Shown here: one piece after another, positions 1-8,546 of the stretch
How positions within the stretch are numbered: position 1 is the first letter of the stretch
How the letters are laid out: each line of letters starts with the position of its first letter
Source: an uncultured Clostridia bacterium
GTDB lineage: Bacteria; Bacillota; Clostridia; Christensenellales; Aristaeellaceae
Length of the DNA stretch: 58,391 bases
NCBI GenBank assembly: GCA_934675735.1
Contig: CAKURR010000015.1
Location: 1-58,391, forward strand
Direction: 5' to 3'
The notes under the pieces: model-generated
Database searches by the model: none
Told to the model about the DNA's origin: nothing
Seen by the model: only the letters and a program-made list of their open reading frames with translations
Translations under genes and position numbers: made by a program

Positions 1-1
1 T

Positions 2-77
2 TGGTGCACCTTCAGGGGCTCGAACCCTGGGCACCCTGATTAAGAGTCAGGTGCTCTACCAACTGAGCTAAAGGTGC
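2..77 (-). tRNA. tRNA-Lys (anticodon CTT)
   Basis: On the minus strand the sequence folds as a complete tRNA. The acceptor stem is GCACCTT paired with AAGGTGC, the discriminator base is A and the CCA end is encoded. The D arm carries AGCTCAGTTGGTAGAGC and the T arm carries GGTTCGAGCCC. The anticodon loop is CTCTTAA, giving anticodon CTT, which reads the lysine codon AAG. A promoter lies just upstream (108-136). Confidence 0.96.
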
Positions 78-107
78 AATTTGCATCAATCACTTGGTGC
101 GAGAGAG

Positions 108-136
108 ATTATAGCACGGCGATTGGAAAAATGCAA
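108..136 (-). promoter_or_regulatory. promoter of tRNA-Lys
   Basis: On the minus strand TTGCAT (131-136) is followed after 17 bases by TATAAT (108-113). Initiation would fall near position 101, about 24 bases before the mature tRNA 5' end. Confidence 0.7.
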
Positions 137-178
137 CCCCTTTTTTACAGAAAAATGCACTTTTGCGCGTATTTTGAG

Positions 179-214
179 CAAAAAAAGAGAATCCCGCGTT
201 TTTTCGGGATTCTC
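179..214 (-). terminator. intrinsic terminator of the TPR-like membrane protein gene
   Basis: A perfect 10-bp stem GAGAATCCCG/CGGGATTCTC (187-196 and 205-214) is followed on the minus strand by a run of T residues (179-186). It lies downstream of the gene ending at 247 and upstream of the tRNA promoter. Confidence 0.85.
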
Positions 215-246
215 GGGGAAAGGCTTTCTGTTCAAAGCGCCCGGGC

Positions 247-1074
247 TCAGCCCTCCGCCTTGGCGGGCAGTTCGGCGAGCATACGGGCGGCTTCCCGACC
301 GGGGTAGAGGTCGGGCGCGAGCTTGACAATCTGCTGAAGGATGTTTTCGGCTTCGCGGCGGTTCTGCTCGGCGAGGTAGGCGCGGGCAATCCACAGCGAG
401 GTGGTGACGCGGTGGAGCTGCTGGGTGTTATTCTGCTGCACCTGCGTCTTGAGCGCCTGAATGTCGCACTTGCCGGTGGAAAGCAGCTGCATGCACTGGT
501 CGTTCAGCTCGCAGGAGAAGGCCATGCGCTGCTTGGGCTTCTTCGTCTGCTGAATTTCTTCCAGCTCTTTCTTGTAGCCGTGCAGTTCGTCGAGGTATTT
601 CTTTGCCGCGTCGAGGTCGCCCATCTGCTCCGCGCAGTAGCACAGATTGCTGGTGACGGCAAAGCGGTTCATCAGCGTCTGCTCGTGCTTTTTGCATTCC
701 TTGATGGGGGTGGAGGTCAGCAGGTTGATGGCGTCCTCAAAGCGGCCCTGCGCCGTGTAGGCGTTGGACAGGTGCATGCGAATCATGATATACAGCTGGG
801 GGTTCTTGGGGCTCTGCGTCAGGTGCGGCTCGTATTCCTTGAGAAAGCCGTCTACATCCAGCTGGTTATACAGCCGATTGAGCTGGCGGTTGTGCGCGTT
901 CGCGGCGTTGATATACTGCGCGGCGGCGATGAACAGCCCGCCGACAATCAGCATCGCAATCAGCGCAATCAGGCTCGTGGTCGGCTTGAGCAGATACAGG
1001 GCGACCATCAGCACGACGAACAGGCCTTCAAACAGCATCAGCCGCTTTTGAAACTTGGGGAAAAGGGTCAGCAT
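247..1074 (-). CDS. membrane protein with TPR-like cytoplasmic region, unknown function
   Basis: 275-residue protein. Residues about 10-60 form two hydrophobic segments, probably a membrane hairpin. The rest is soluble, helical and TPR-like, with paired helices such as LSNAYTAQGRFEDAINLL and LWIARAYLAEQNRREAENIL. I chose the ATG at 1074 because AAGGAG lies 9 bases before it; a TTG nine bases further upstream would touch that motif. It is a single-gene unit with its own promoter (1111-1139) and terminator. TPR regions usually bind other proteins, but no partner is apparent here. I do not recognise a named family. Confidence 0.85.
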   Translation of the reverse strand: MLTLFPKFQKRLMLFEGLFVVLMVALYLLKPTTSLIALIAMLIVGGLFIAAAQYINAANAHNRQLNRLYNQLDVDGFLKEYEPHLTQSPKNPQLYIMIRMHLSNAYTAQGRFEDAINLLTSTPIKECKKHEQTLMNRFAVTSNLCYCAEQMGDLDAAKKYLDELHGYKKELEEIQQTKKPKQRMAFSCELNDQCMQLLSTGKCDIQALKTQVQQNNTQQLHRVTTSLWIARAYLAEQNRREAENILQQIVKLAPDLYPGREAARMLAELPAKAEG

Positions 1075-1110
1075 GAAAAACAACTCCTTATTCTGAGCGT
1101 GAATGCATAT

Positions 1111-1139
1111 AGTATAGCTTTTCGGGCGCGGAAAAGCAA
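1111..1139 (-). promoter_or_regulatory. promoter of the TPR-like membrane protein gene
   Basis: On the minus strand TTGCTT (1134-1139) is followed after 17 bases by TATACT (1111-1116). The -10 element is 37 bases upstream of the chosen ATG. Confidence 0.6.
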
Positions 1140-1231
1140 TCTCTTTGCGGCAAATGTTTGAAGAAAGCAGGAAAAGTCCCCTGCCGCTGTCGAAAAAAAT
1201 GAAAAAAGGACTGTTTTTTTGCGAAGAAATG

Positions 1232-1240
1232 TGCTAGAAT
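1232..1240 (+). promoter_or_regulatory. extended -10 promoter of the uxu operon
   Basis: TGC followed by TAGAAT forms an extended -10 element 49 bases before uxuA. No good -35 hexamer is seen at the right distance, which fits an extended -10 promoter or one needing a regulator. The GntR-type protein encoded third in the operon is the natural candidate, but no operator was identified here. Confidence 0.45.
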
Positions 1241-1288
1241 ACTAGTAGACAATACGGCGCGACAACCGAGAGAAGGAGAGATGACACG

Positions 1289-2374
1289 ATGAAAATGACA
1301 TTTCGCTGGTACGGCAGCGGAAGCGACAAAATTACGCTCAAGCAGATTAAGCAGATTCCCGGCTGCACCGGCCTGATGGGCGTGCTGGATGACAAGGCCG
1401 CGGGCGAGGTTTGGGAAGAGGACGAAATCAAGGCGTATATCGACGAGGTGCATGCCGCGGGGCTGGAGTGCGAGGTCATCGAGAGCGTCAACGTGCATGA
1501 GGATATCAAGCTGGGCCTGCCCACGCGCGACCAATATATCGAAAACTATTGCAAATCCATCCGCAATCTGGCGAAATACGGCGTGAAGGTCATCGTCTAC
1601 AACTTCATGCCGGTGCTCGACTGGCTGCGCACGGATTTGGCGCGCGTCATTCCGGAGGACGGCTCCAACAGCCTGTATTACGACGAGGCCGAGCTGGGCA
1701 CGATGACCCCGATGGAAATCGTCCGCCGCACGGCCGAGCATTCCAACGGCTTCACCCTGCCGGGCTGGGAGCCCGCGCGCTTGGCCGAGCTGGAGCATGT
1801 GCTGGCGCTTTATAAGAACGTGGACGAGGATAAGCTGTTTGAAAACTTCAAATATTTCCTCGACGGCATCATCCCGACCTGCGAAGAGGTCGGCGTGAAG
1901 ATGGCCTGCCATCCGGATGATCCGGGCTGGCCGATTTTCGGCCTGCCGCGCATCACGCATGACCGGGCGGGCTTTGACCGCATGGTGAAGCTGCACGACA
2001 GCCCCTGCAACACGCTCTGCCTGTGCACGGGTTCGCTGGGCAGCAACGTGCACAACGATATCCCCGCGATGATTCGTCACTTCGGCGAGATGAACCGCAT
2101 CGGCTGCCTGCACGTGCGCAACATCAAGCACCTGGGCAGCGAACGCCGCTTCCGCGAGAGCAGCCACCTGTCCGCCGACGGCGATTTGGATATGTATGAA
2201 ATCATGAAGGCCGCGTATGAGACTTGTCCGGATACGTATATCCGACCGGATCACGGCCGCATGATTTGGGACGAGGTCGGCCGCCCCGGCTACGGCCTGT
2301 ATGACCGCGCGCTGGGCATTGCCTACCTCAACGGCCTGTGGGAAGCCATCGACAAGAACGCGAAGAGGGGGTAA
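1289..2374 (+). CDS. uxuA: mannonate dehydratase
   Basis: 361-residue cytoplasmic enzyme, a normal length for UxuA. It dehydrates D-mannonate to 2-dehydro-3-deoxy-D-gluconate in glucuronate breakdown. Recognisable family features are the N-terminal MTFRWYG, the ESVNVHEDIKLG segment, CHPDDP near residue 209, CTGSLG near residue 247, HVRNIKHLG and the C-terminal PDHGRMIWDE; these His/Cys/Asp residues line the metal site in known UxuA. GAAGGAGAG lies 8-16 bases before the ATG. The fructuronate reductase gene starts 4 bases after the stop, so the two are translated from one mRNA. Confidence 0.95.
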   Translation: MKMTFRWYGSGSDKITLKQIKQIPGCTGLMGVLDDKAAGEVWEEDEIKAYIDEVHAAGLECEVIESVNVHEDIKLGLPTRDQYIENYCKSIRNLAKYGVKVIVYNFMPVLDWLRTDLARVIPEDGSNSLYYDEAELGTMTPMEIVRRTAEHSNGFTLPGWEPARLAELEHVLALYKNVDEDKLFENFKYFLDGIIPTCEEVGVKMACHPDDPGWPIFGLPRITHDRAGFDRMVKLHDSPCNTLCLCTGSLGSNVHNDIPAMIRHFGEMNRIGCLHVRNIKHLGSERRFRESSHLSADGDLDMYEIMKAAYETCPDTYIRPDHGRMIWDEVGRPGYGLYDRALGIAYLNGLWEAIDKNAKRG

Positions 2375-2378
2375 GCGC

Positions 2379-3989
2379 ATGAAACTGACGCTTGAGGGCA
2401 TTCAAAACAGCGCCGCGTGGCAGGGCGCGGGCGTGCATCTGCCGAACTATGACGTGCAGGCGGCCGCCGAAAAGGCGAAGGCGCATCCGGTTTGGGCGCA
2501 CTTCGGCGCGGGCAACATCTTCCGCATTTTTGTGGGCGGGCTGGCCGATACACTGATTGCCAAGGGCGCGATGGACAGGGGCCTCACCTGTGTGGAGACC
2601 TTTGATTTTGACGTGGTGGATAAGATTTACACCCCGTATGACAACCTCGTGCTGGCCGTCACCCTGAACGCGGACGCGACGACCGACAAGCGCGTGCTCG
2701 GCTCGCTGAGCGAAGCGATTAAGGCGCAGTCAAACGTCGCGGCGCACTGGAACCGCCTCAAGGCCGTGTTCGCCGACCCGGGTTTGCAGCTGATTTCCTT
2801 CACCATCACGGAGAAGGGCTATGCGCTCAAAAACGCTTCGGGCGAATTTTTCCCGTTCGTGCAGGCGGATATCGACAACGGGCCGGAGAAGGCGACCGGC
2901 GCGATGGCGATTGTCTGCGCGATGCTCTATCACCGCTTTGTGAGCGGCAAAGCGCCGCTGGCCGTCGTTTCGATGGATAATTGCAGCCACAACGGCGAAA
3001 AGCTGCGCGGCGCGGTGCTGACAATGGCCAATGCGTGGCTGGAAAAGGGCTTTGTGCCGCAGGCGTTTGTGGATTATGTTTCCGACGAGGCGCAGATTGC
3101 CTTCCCGTGGACGATGATTGACAAAATCACGCCGCGCCCGGCCGATTCCGTCTGCAAAGAGCTGGAGCGGCTCGGCGTGGAGGATATCGCGCCCGTCGTT
3201 ACCTCCAAGCGGACGTATATCGCGCCGTTTGTCAACGCCGAGCGGCCGCAGTATCTCGTCGTGGAGGACAGATTCCCGAACGGCCGTCCGCCGCTGGAGC
3301 AGGCGGGCGTGTACATGACCGACCGCGAGACCGTCAACAAGACCGAGCGGATGAAGGTCACGACCTGCCTCAACCCGCTGCATACCGCGCTGGCGGTGTA
3401 CGGCTGCATGCTCGGCTACACGCTCATCTGTGACGAGATGAAGGACGCGGATTTGGTGAAGCTGGTTCGGCGGCTGGGCTATGTCGAGGGACTGCCGGTC
3501 GTCGTCGATCCGGGCATCCTCAGCCCGAAGGCGTTTATCGACGAGGTGGTCGAGCAGCGCCTGCCCAATCCCTTTATGCCGGACAGCCCGCAGCGCATCG
3601 CGACGGATACCTCTCAGAAGGTGGGCATTCGCTTTGGCGAGACGATTAAGAGCTATGCCGAAAAGGGCAGAGATTTGGGCGAGCTGACCGCGCTGTCGCT
3701 GGCGATTGCGGGCTGGCTGCGCTATCTGCTCGGCGTGGGCGACGATGGCAAGGCCATCGAGATTTCCGCCGACCCGATGAAGGATGAATTGCAGGCGCAG
3801 CTGGCGGGCGTTGAAGTCGGCAGGCCGGAAAGCTACAACGGCCAGCTTCGACCGATTCTCGCCAACGCGAATATCTTCGGCAGCGACCTCTGCGCGCTCG
3901 GCATGGCCGACCGCATCGAGACGATGTTTATCGCCGAGCTGGCGGGCGTGGGCGCGGTGCGCAAAACGCTCAAGGCGTATCTGGGGTAA
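2379..3989 (+). CDS. uxuB: fructuronate reductase (D-mannonate oxidoreductase), mannitol dehydrogenase family
   Basis: 536-residue NAD-dependent enzyme that interconverts D-fructuronate and D-mannonate, the step before UxuA. The N-terminal nucleotide-binding motif GAGNIFRIF is near residue 34. SMDNCSHNG near residue 190 and a KVTTCLNPLHTAL segment near residue 330 are characteristic of the polyol-specific long-chain dehydrogenases. The ATG at 2379 follows the uxuA stop by 4 bases; longer in-frame extensions would run back into uxuA. With uxuA and the following GntR gene it forms a hexuronate catabolic operon. Confidence 0.94.
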   Translation: MKLTLEGIQNSAAWQGAGVHLPNYDVQAAAEKAKAHPVWAHFGAGNIFRIFVGGLADTLIAKGAMDRGLTCVETFDFDVVDKIYTPYDNLVLAVTLNADATTDKRVLGSLSEAIKAQSNVAAHWNRLKAVFADPGLQLISFTITEKGYALKNASGEFFPFVQADIDNGPEKATGAMAIVCAMLYHRFVSGKAPLAVVSMDNCSHNGEKLRGAVLTMANAWLEKGFVPQAFVDYVSDEAQIAFPWTMIDKITPRPADSVCKELERLGVEDIAPVVTSKRTYIAPFVNAERPQYLVVEDRFPNGRPPLEQAGVYMTDRETVNKTERMKVTTCLNPLHTALAVYGCMLGYTLICDEMKDADLVKLVRRLGYVEGLPVVVDPGILSPKAFIDEVVEQRLPNPFMPDSPQRIATDTSQKVGIRFGETIKSYAEKGRDLGELTALSLAIAGWLRYLLGVGDDGKAIEISADPMKDELQAQLAGVEVGRPESYNGQLRPILANANIFGSDLCALGMADRIETMFIAELAGVGAVRKTLKAYLG

Positions 3990-3995
3990 CGCGCC

Positions 3996-4679
3996 GTGAA
4001 GATCGAAGAAAGGCGTTACGCCGAAACCGCGCGGGAATACGCGCGGCGCATGCTCAAGGCGAATATCGTTTCCATGGAGCTTAAGCCCGGCATGATGGTC
4101 AGCGAAAACGAGCTGGCCGCGCAGCTGAACCTGAGCCGCACGCCCGTGCGCGAGGCGCTGATGGATATGGCGCAATACGGCGTGGTGGATATCATGCCGC
4201 AGCGGGGCAGCCGAATCAGCCTGATTGACTACGCGCTGGTGGAGGAAGCCCGCTTCGCGCGGCAGGTGCTGGAAGTCGCGATTCTGCCCACCGTGTGCGA
4301 AAACGCAGGGGCGGAAGAGCTGGCCCAGCTGAAGCAGAACGTCCGCTTCCAGCAGCTCTCGCAGGAGCCCGGGCTGGGCGGGTCGTTTGACATGATGACG
4401 CTGGATAACGAGTTCCACCGCCTGCTGTTCCACATCGCGCACAAGGACAACACCATGCGCATGCTGGAGGGCATGACGATTCACTTTGACCGCGTGCGCG
4501 CGCTGTCGCTCTCCGTGGTGAAAGACCAGAAAATCATCGGCGACCACCAGCAAATCTGCGAGGCGATTGAGAAAAAGGACGTCGAAACCGCGCAGAGCAT
4601 CATGACCAAACATCTTTCGCGCGTCAAGGTGGATGAAAAGACCATCCGAGAAGCGTGTCCGGAATACATCAAAACATAA
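3996..4679 (+). CDS. GntR-family transcriptional regulator with FCD ligand domain
   Basis: 227-residue regulator starting at a GTG 6 bases after uxuB. Residues about 10-75 form the winged helix-turn-helix, with the typical segments GMMVSENELAAQLNLSRTPV and VREALMDMAQYGVVDIMPQRG. The remainder is an all-helical FCD domain with acidic/histidine positions (DNEFHRLLFHIAHKD, DHQQICEAIEKKD) that in this family bind metal and sugar acids. Location suggests control of uxuAB in response to a hexuronate intermediate, as for UxuR/ExuR; that is inference. A strong terminator follows. Confidence 0.9.
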   Translation: MKIEERRYAETAREYARRMLKANIVSMELKPGMMVSENELAAQLNLSRTPVREALMDMAQYGVVDIMPQRGSRISLIDYALVEEARFARQVLEVAILPTVCENAGAEELAQLKQNVRFQQLSQEPGLGGSFDMMTLDNEFHRLLFHIAHKDNTMRMLEGMTIHFDRVRALSLSVVKDQKIIGDHQQICEAIEKKDVETAQSIMTKHLSRVKVDEKTIREACPEYIKT

Positions 4680-4682
4680 CGA

Positions 4683-4722
4683 AACACCCGCGCGGGGCTT
4701 GCAAGCGTCCCGCGCGGGTGTT
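4683..4722 (+). terminator. hairpin terminator of the uxu operon
   Basis: A 14-bp perfect GC-rich stem (4683-4696 with 4709-4722) encloses a 12-base loop. There is no long T run after it, so it may terminate weakly or act mainly as an RNA-stabilising hairpin. Confidence 0.7.
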
Positions 4723-4730
4723 ATGATGTA

Positions 4731-4794
4731 GGGGATTTCGTGTCTGCGGACACGACCAAAGGGCTTTCCGGTCGCCCTTTGGAAACCTTCGGGC
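4731..4794 (+). repeat. family B multi-hairpin intergenic repeat, copy 1
   Basis: Short interspersed element. Hairpin 1 is TCGTGTC/GACACGA (4738-4744, 4749-4755) with loop TGCG. Hairpin 2 is CCAAAGGGC/GCCCTTTGG (4756-4764, 4774-4782), followed by AAACCTTCGGGC. The second copy is at 55942-56048. The first stem differs between copies by a paired T-A to C-G change with the loop unchanged. Confidence 0.8.
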
Positions 4795-4852
4795 GCGAAT
4801 GAAATGACATTTGCAGATATGAAATGAAAAATTTGGAGGATTGGATGTGCTT

Positions 4853-6007
4853 ATGAGAAAACTGGTTGCGTTCTTTCTGCTGCTGGCGCTTCTGCCGATT
4901 TTCGGCGCGGCAGAGGAAACGGGCCTTGACGGGCAGGTGGATAAAATCTTTCGGGATGCGAAGGCGGTCGGCGGCGCGTTTCTGGTGGCGCGGGAGGGCG
5001 AAATCGTCTACGAGCGCTACTACGGCGTGCAGCAAAAGACGACGCATGTGCCCGTGACGGAAAAGAGCTATTTCCGTTGCGCCTCCGTGACCAAGCTGGT
5101 GACGGGTATCGGCCTGATGAAGATGATGGACGACGGCCTGCTCGACCCCGACGAGGATATCAGCGCGTATCTGGGTTACGCGGTCGGCAACCCGCGCTAC
5201 CCCGATACGCCGATTACGCTGCGCATGCTGATGAGCCACACGGCGGGGCTGAACGAAAATTCGTCCTACTCCAGCCAATCCAGCAAACTCAGCGACATGA
5301 TTGCGCTGGATAAAAAGGCCGCGGCCAATTTCAAAGACGTTCGCCCCGGCAGTCAATACGCCTATTCCAACTTCGGCGCGGGCATCACGGGCGCGATTAT
5401 CGAATCCGTGACAGGGAAGGATGTATCCTCGTTCATGCGCGAATACCTCTTCGCGCCGCTGGACATCGATGCGGCGTATAACGCCACCCAGCTGGAGGAA
5501 GCGGAGGATTATCTGACCGCGACCTATCACAAGGACGGCTCGCTCTACCGCGCGCCGAGCTACGTGCTGCGCCAGCCCTACGACGCGTTCGCCACGCCGG
5601 ATACGCACTACCGCATCACGGTCGGCAGTCTGCTGATTCGCCCGCGCGATTTGACGCGGCTGGGCATTGCCCTCTGCGGCGATGGCACGGTGGACGGCGT
5701 GCGCGTGCTCAGCGAAAACGCCATCGCCATGATGCGGCAGGAGCAGAGCAAGGCGACGACGGGCATCACGAGCGACACGCCGTATACCTTTTTCACCGTT
5801 CGGCAGGATACGCTGCTGGAGGGGCGGCGCGTCTACGGCCATCAGGGCACGGACGAGGGCATCGTTTGCAATTTATATGTCGAACCTGTGAGCCAAACCG
5901 TTTTTTGCGTGATGACCAACGGCTGCAAAACCACGCGGGAGGACGGCATTATGCGCATTACCAGAAGGCTTTGCGCGGCGGCGGTCGAGGTGTTTCCGCT
6001 GGATTGA
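4853..6007 (+). CDS. secreted serine hydrolase, class C beta-lactamase/penicillin-binding family
   Basis: 384-residue protein with an N-terminal hydrophobic signal segment (residues 1-20, ending near GAAEE). The active-site SxxK is SVTK within CASVTKLV, the YxN motif is YSN in YAYSNFG, and a late GHQGTDEG segment fits the third motif of family S12. This fold covers D-alanyl-D-alanine carboxypeptidases, esterases and beta-lactamases; the substrate cannot be told from sequence. GGAGGA lies 12 bases before the chosen ATG; a GTG at 4847, 6 bases after GGAGGA, is an equally possible start. It probably acts on cell wall peptides outside the membrane. Confidence 0.88.
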   Translation: MRKLVAFFLLLALLPIFGAAEETGLDGQVDKIFRDAKAVGGAFLVAREGEIVYERYYGVQQKTTHVPVTEKSYFRCASVTKLVTGIGLMKMMDDGLLDPDEDISAYLGYAVGNPRYPDTPITLRMLMSHTAGLNENSSYSSQSSKLSDMIALDKKAAANFKDVRPGSQYAYSNFGAGITGAIIESVTGKDVSSFMREYLFAPLDIDAAYNATQLEEAEDYLTATYHKDGSLYRAPSYVLRQPYDAFATPDTHYRITVGSLLIRPRDLTRLGIALCGDGTVDGVRVLSENAIAMMRQEQSKATTGITSDTPYTFFTVRQDTLLEGRRVYGHQGTDEGIVCNLYVEPVSQTVFCVMTNGCKTTREDGIMRITRRLCAAAVEVFPLD

Positions 6008-6059
6008 ACAAATTTGACAAAAATTTATTAAACAAAGGGAGATAATTCCGCGACAATCG

Positions 6060-6096
6060 TTGACAGAATGCCCAAAGAGTGATACGCTGTATACAG
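6060..6096 (+). promoter_or_regulatory. promoter region and palindromic operator candidate before the SDR gene
   Basis: TTGACA (6060-6065) is followed by a poor -10 region. The perfect palindrome CTGTATACAG (6087-6096) overlaps where RNA polymerase would bind. GTATAC-centred palindromes are typical operators of FCD-type GntR regulators, one of which is encoded 1.4 kb upstream. The link is inference. Confidence 0.4.
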
Positions 6097-6154
6097 TATA
6101 TCAGACAAGATGTGCATACGCGTCTGAACAAAAAGCATAAAGGAGCGATTGACA

Positions 6155-6916
6155 ATGGGCAAGCTTGAAGGAAAAGTTGCGATTATCACCGGCGGCGGCA
6201 AGGGCATCGGCTTCGGTCTGGCGAAGGCGTTTGCCAAAGAGGGCGCGAATCTGGTCATCACGGGCCGCACGATGAGCCGCCTGGAAGCCGCGAAGGAAAA
6301 GCTTGAAGCCGAATACGGCGTGAAGGTGCTGCCGATTACGGCGGACGGCGCGGACGAAGCCGCCATCGCCAACGTGGTGAAGCAGACGGTCGAGACCTTC
6401 GGCCGCATCGACACCGTGGTCAACAACGCGCAGGTCTCCAAGTCCGGCGTGATGCTCAAGGACCACACGAAGGAGGATTTCGACCTCGCAATTTATTCCG
6501 GCCTGTATGCGACGTTCTTCTATATGCGCGACTGCTATCCGTATCTGAAGGAGAGCAAGGGCTCGGTCATCAACTTCGCTTCCGGCGCGGGCCTGTTCGG
6601 CAAGCTCGGCCAGTCCTCTTACGCGGCGGCGAAGGAAGGCATCCGCGGCTTGTCCCGCGTGGCGGCAGCGGAGTGGGGGCCGGACGGCATCCGCGTGAAC
6701 GTGGTCTGCCCGCTGGCGATGACCGAGAGCCTGGAGCAGTGGCGCGACGCGTATCCGGATCTGTTTGCCAAGACGATTCAGGGTATCCCGCTGGGCCGCT
6801 TCGCCGATCCGGAGAAGGATATCGGCCGCGTCTGTGTGTTCCTCGCGTCGGATGACGCGTCCTACGTCACGGGCGAAACCATCACGCTTCAGGGCGGCAG
6901 CGGCCTGCGTCCGTAA
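6155..6916 (+). CDS. short-chain dehydrogenase/reductase (SDR family)
   Basis: 253-residue classical SDR. The cofactor motif TGGGKGIG is at about residues 12-19, NNAQ replaces the usual NNAG near residue 90, and the catalytic Ser, Tyr156 and Lys160 (SSYAAAKEG) are intact. A PLAMTE segment and a C-terminal GGSG end are typical. The ATG at 6155 follows AGGAG by 9 bases; a TTG six bases earlier is less likely. Similar proteins are annotated as 3-oxoacyl-ACP reductase-like or sugar dehydrogenases; the substrate is unknown. It stands alone between a palindromic operator candidate and a weak terminator. Confidence 0.9.
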   Translation: MGKLEGKVAIITGGGKGIGFGLAKAFAKEGANLVITGRTMSRLEAAKEKLEAEYGVKVLPITADGADEAAIANVVKQTVETFGRIDTVVNNAQVSKSGVMLKDHTKEDFDLAIYSGLYATFFYMRDCYPYLKESKGSVINFASGAGLFGKLGQSSYAAAKEGIRGLSRVAAAEWGPDGIRVNVVCPLAMTESLEQWRDAYPDLFAKTIQGIPLGRFADPEKDIGRVCVFLASDDASYVTGETITLQGGSGLRP

Positions 6917-6940
6917 GTGCGGAAAACGAAATGAACAAAA

Positions 6941-6972
6941 GGGAGACGGAAGCAATTCCGCCTTCTTTTTTT
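6941..6972 (+). terminator. weak intrinsic terminator after the SDR gene
   Basis: A short stem CGGAA/TTCCG with loop GCAA is extended by imperfect purine/pyrimidine pairing. It is followed by TTCTTTTTTT. Confidence 0.45.
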
Positions 6973-7103
6973 GAACCGAAAAAAATGAGAAAAACAGTGC
7001 AAACTCAAAAAGATTTATCATAAAATCTGCCCGAGACCTTGAATTTTATGTAAGGTTGATGTAAAATCTATGTAAAATAAAACGGAAAAGGAGAAAGTGA
7101 AAA

Positions 7104-8546
7104 TTGATAGAATCGATGCAGGCCTCGCCGGTGGCGCGGGTCATTATTTCTATTTCGGCGATGCTGTTTGCCGGATTCGCAATGACGCGTATCACCAAGC
7201 GGCTTCGCCTGCCCAACGTGACAGGCTATATTCTGGCGGGCATTTTGATGGGGCCGTGCTGTCTGAATATGATTCCGCAAAGCATCATCGACGGCACGGA
7301 TTTTCTTTCGGATGTGGCGCTGGCGTTTATTGCGTTCAGCGCGGGCGAGTTTTTCAAAGTCGATGTCCTTAAACGCAACGGCGCGAAGGTCATCGTCGTC
7401 ACGGTGTTGGAGGCCTGTCTTGCCTCGGCAGCGGTGTTTATCCTCGTCTACGGGGTGCTGCATCTGGAACTGAGCTTTTCCATCGTACTGGCGGCTTTGG
7501 CTTCGGCGACTGCGCCCGCTTCCACAATGATGACGATTCGGCAGACGGGCGCGCACGGCGATTTTGTGGATACGCTTTTGCAGGTGGTCGCGCTCGACGA
7601 TGTGGTCGGCCTGATTTTATACAGCGTGGCGATTTCCGTCGCGATGGCTTCGGAAAGCGGGCACATGCAGCTCGCCACGGTGATGAAGCCGATTCTGGCG
7701 AATATCTGCGTGCTGGCGCTGGGCGCGCTGTTCGGCGTGATGCTTAAGCTGTTTTTCCGCAAGCGGTCGAAGGATAACCGGCTGATTGTTTCCATAGCGA
7801 CGCTGTTTGCGTTCTGCGGCATCTGCGCCATGGCGGATGTTTCGCCGCTGCTGGGCTGCATGTCGATGGGCATGACCTATATCAACCTGACGGAGGATGA
7901 AATGCTGTTCCGTCAGCTGGGGTATTGGAGCCCGCCGATTCTGCTGCTGTTTTTTGTGCGTTCCGGCCTGAGCTTCAATCTCGCCGCGCTGACGGATACG
8001 CTGGGCGCGGGCGGCAGTGTGCCGCTGCTGGTGGTGGGCATTCTCTATTTCGCGGGGCGCATCGTCGGCAAATATGCGGGCGCATACCTCGGCTCGATGC
8101 TGGCGGGCAAGGGGAAGGGCGTTCGCAATTACCTCGGCCTGGCGCTGATTCCGCAGGCGGGCGTGGCCATCGGTCTGGCGGCCATGGGCGCGCGCACGCT
8201 CGGCGGCGAAATGGGCGAGATGCTGCAAACGATTATTCTGGCTTCCAGCGTGCTCTATGAGCTGGTCGGCCCGGGCTGCTCGAAGCTGGCGCTGTATCTT
8301 TCCGGATCGTATGGCAAAAACACGCCCGAATCGGCGCAGAATGAAACGGCTGTGCCCAAGAGCGGGCTGGAAACGCTGATTGAGCGTATGAAGGCGATTG
8401 AAGCGGGCCTGCCCGAGCCCGTGGAGACGAGCGCCGAGGAGGAGCTGGCCTTCACCCAGGCGGCGCTGGAACAATATGATTTGGCGCAGTATTATCACAA
8501 CCGCCGCTTCAAGGGCGGCAGATCGACAGGAGGCATCCATCCATGA
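7104..8546 (+). CDS. cation/proton antiporter (Na+/H+ exchanger family, CPA2-like)
   Basis: 480-residue integral membrane protein with about 11-13 hydrophobic segments over residues 10-400 and a short charged C-terminal tail. The segment RLRLPNVTGYILAGILMGP and the acidic LLQVVALDDVVGLILYSV, containing the paired Asp expected in the ion site, are hallmarks of this exchanger family. The start is probably TTG at 7104, 10 bases after AAGGAG; an ATG at 7116 is too far from it. The MgtC-like gene overlaps the stop by 4 bases (ATGA), which points to coupled translation. The transported ion is unknown. Confidence 0.88.
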   Translation: MIESMQASPVARVIISISAMLFAGFAMTRITKRLRLPNVTGYILAGILMGPCCLNMIPQSIIDGTDFLSDVALAFIAFSAGEFFKVDVLKRNGAKVIVVTVLEACLASAAVFILVYGVLHLELSFSIVLAALASATAPASTMMTIRQTGAHGDFVDTLLQVVALDDVVGLILYSVAISVAMASESGHMQLATVMKPILANICVLALGALFGVMLKLFFRKRSKDNRLIVSIATLFAFCGICAMADVSPLLGCMSMGMTYINLTEDEMLFRQLGYWSPPILLLFFVRSGLSFNLAALTDTLGAGGSVPLLVVGILYFAGRIVGKYAGAYLGSMLAGKGKGVRNYLGLALIPQAGVAIGLAAMGARTLGGEMGEMLQTIILASSVLYELVGPGCSKLALYLSGSYGKNTPESAQNETAVPKSGLETLIERMKAIEAGLPEPVETSAEEELAFTQAALEQYDLAQYYHNRRFKGGRSTGGIHP

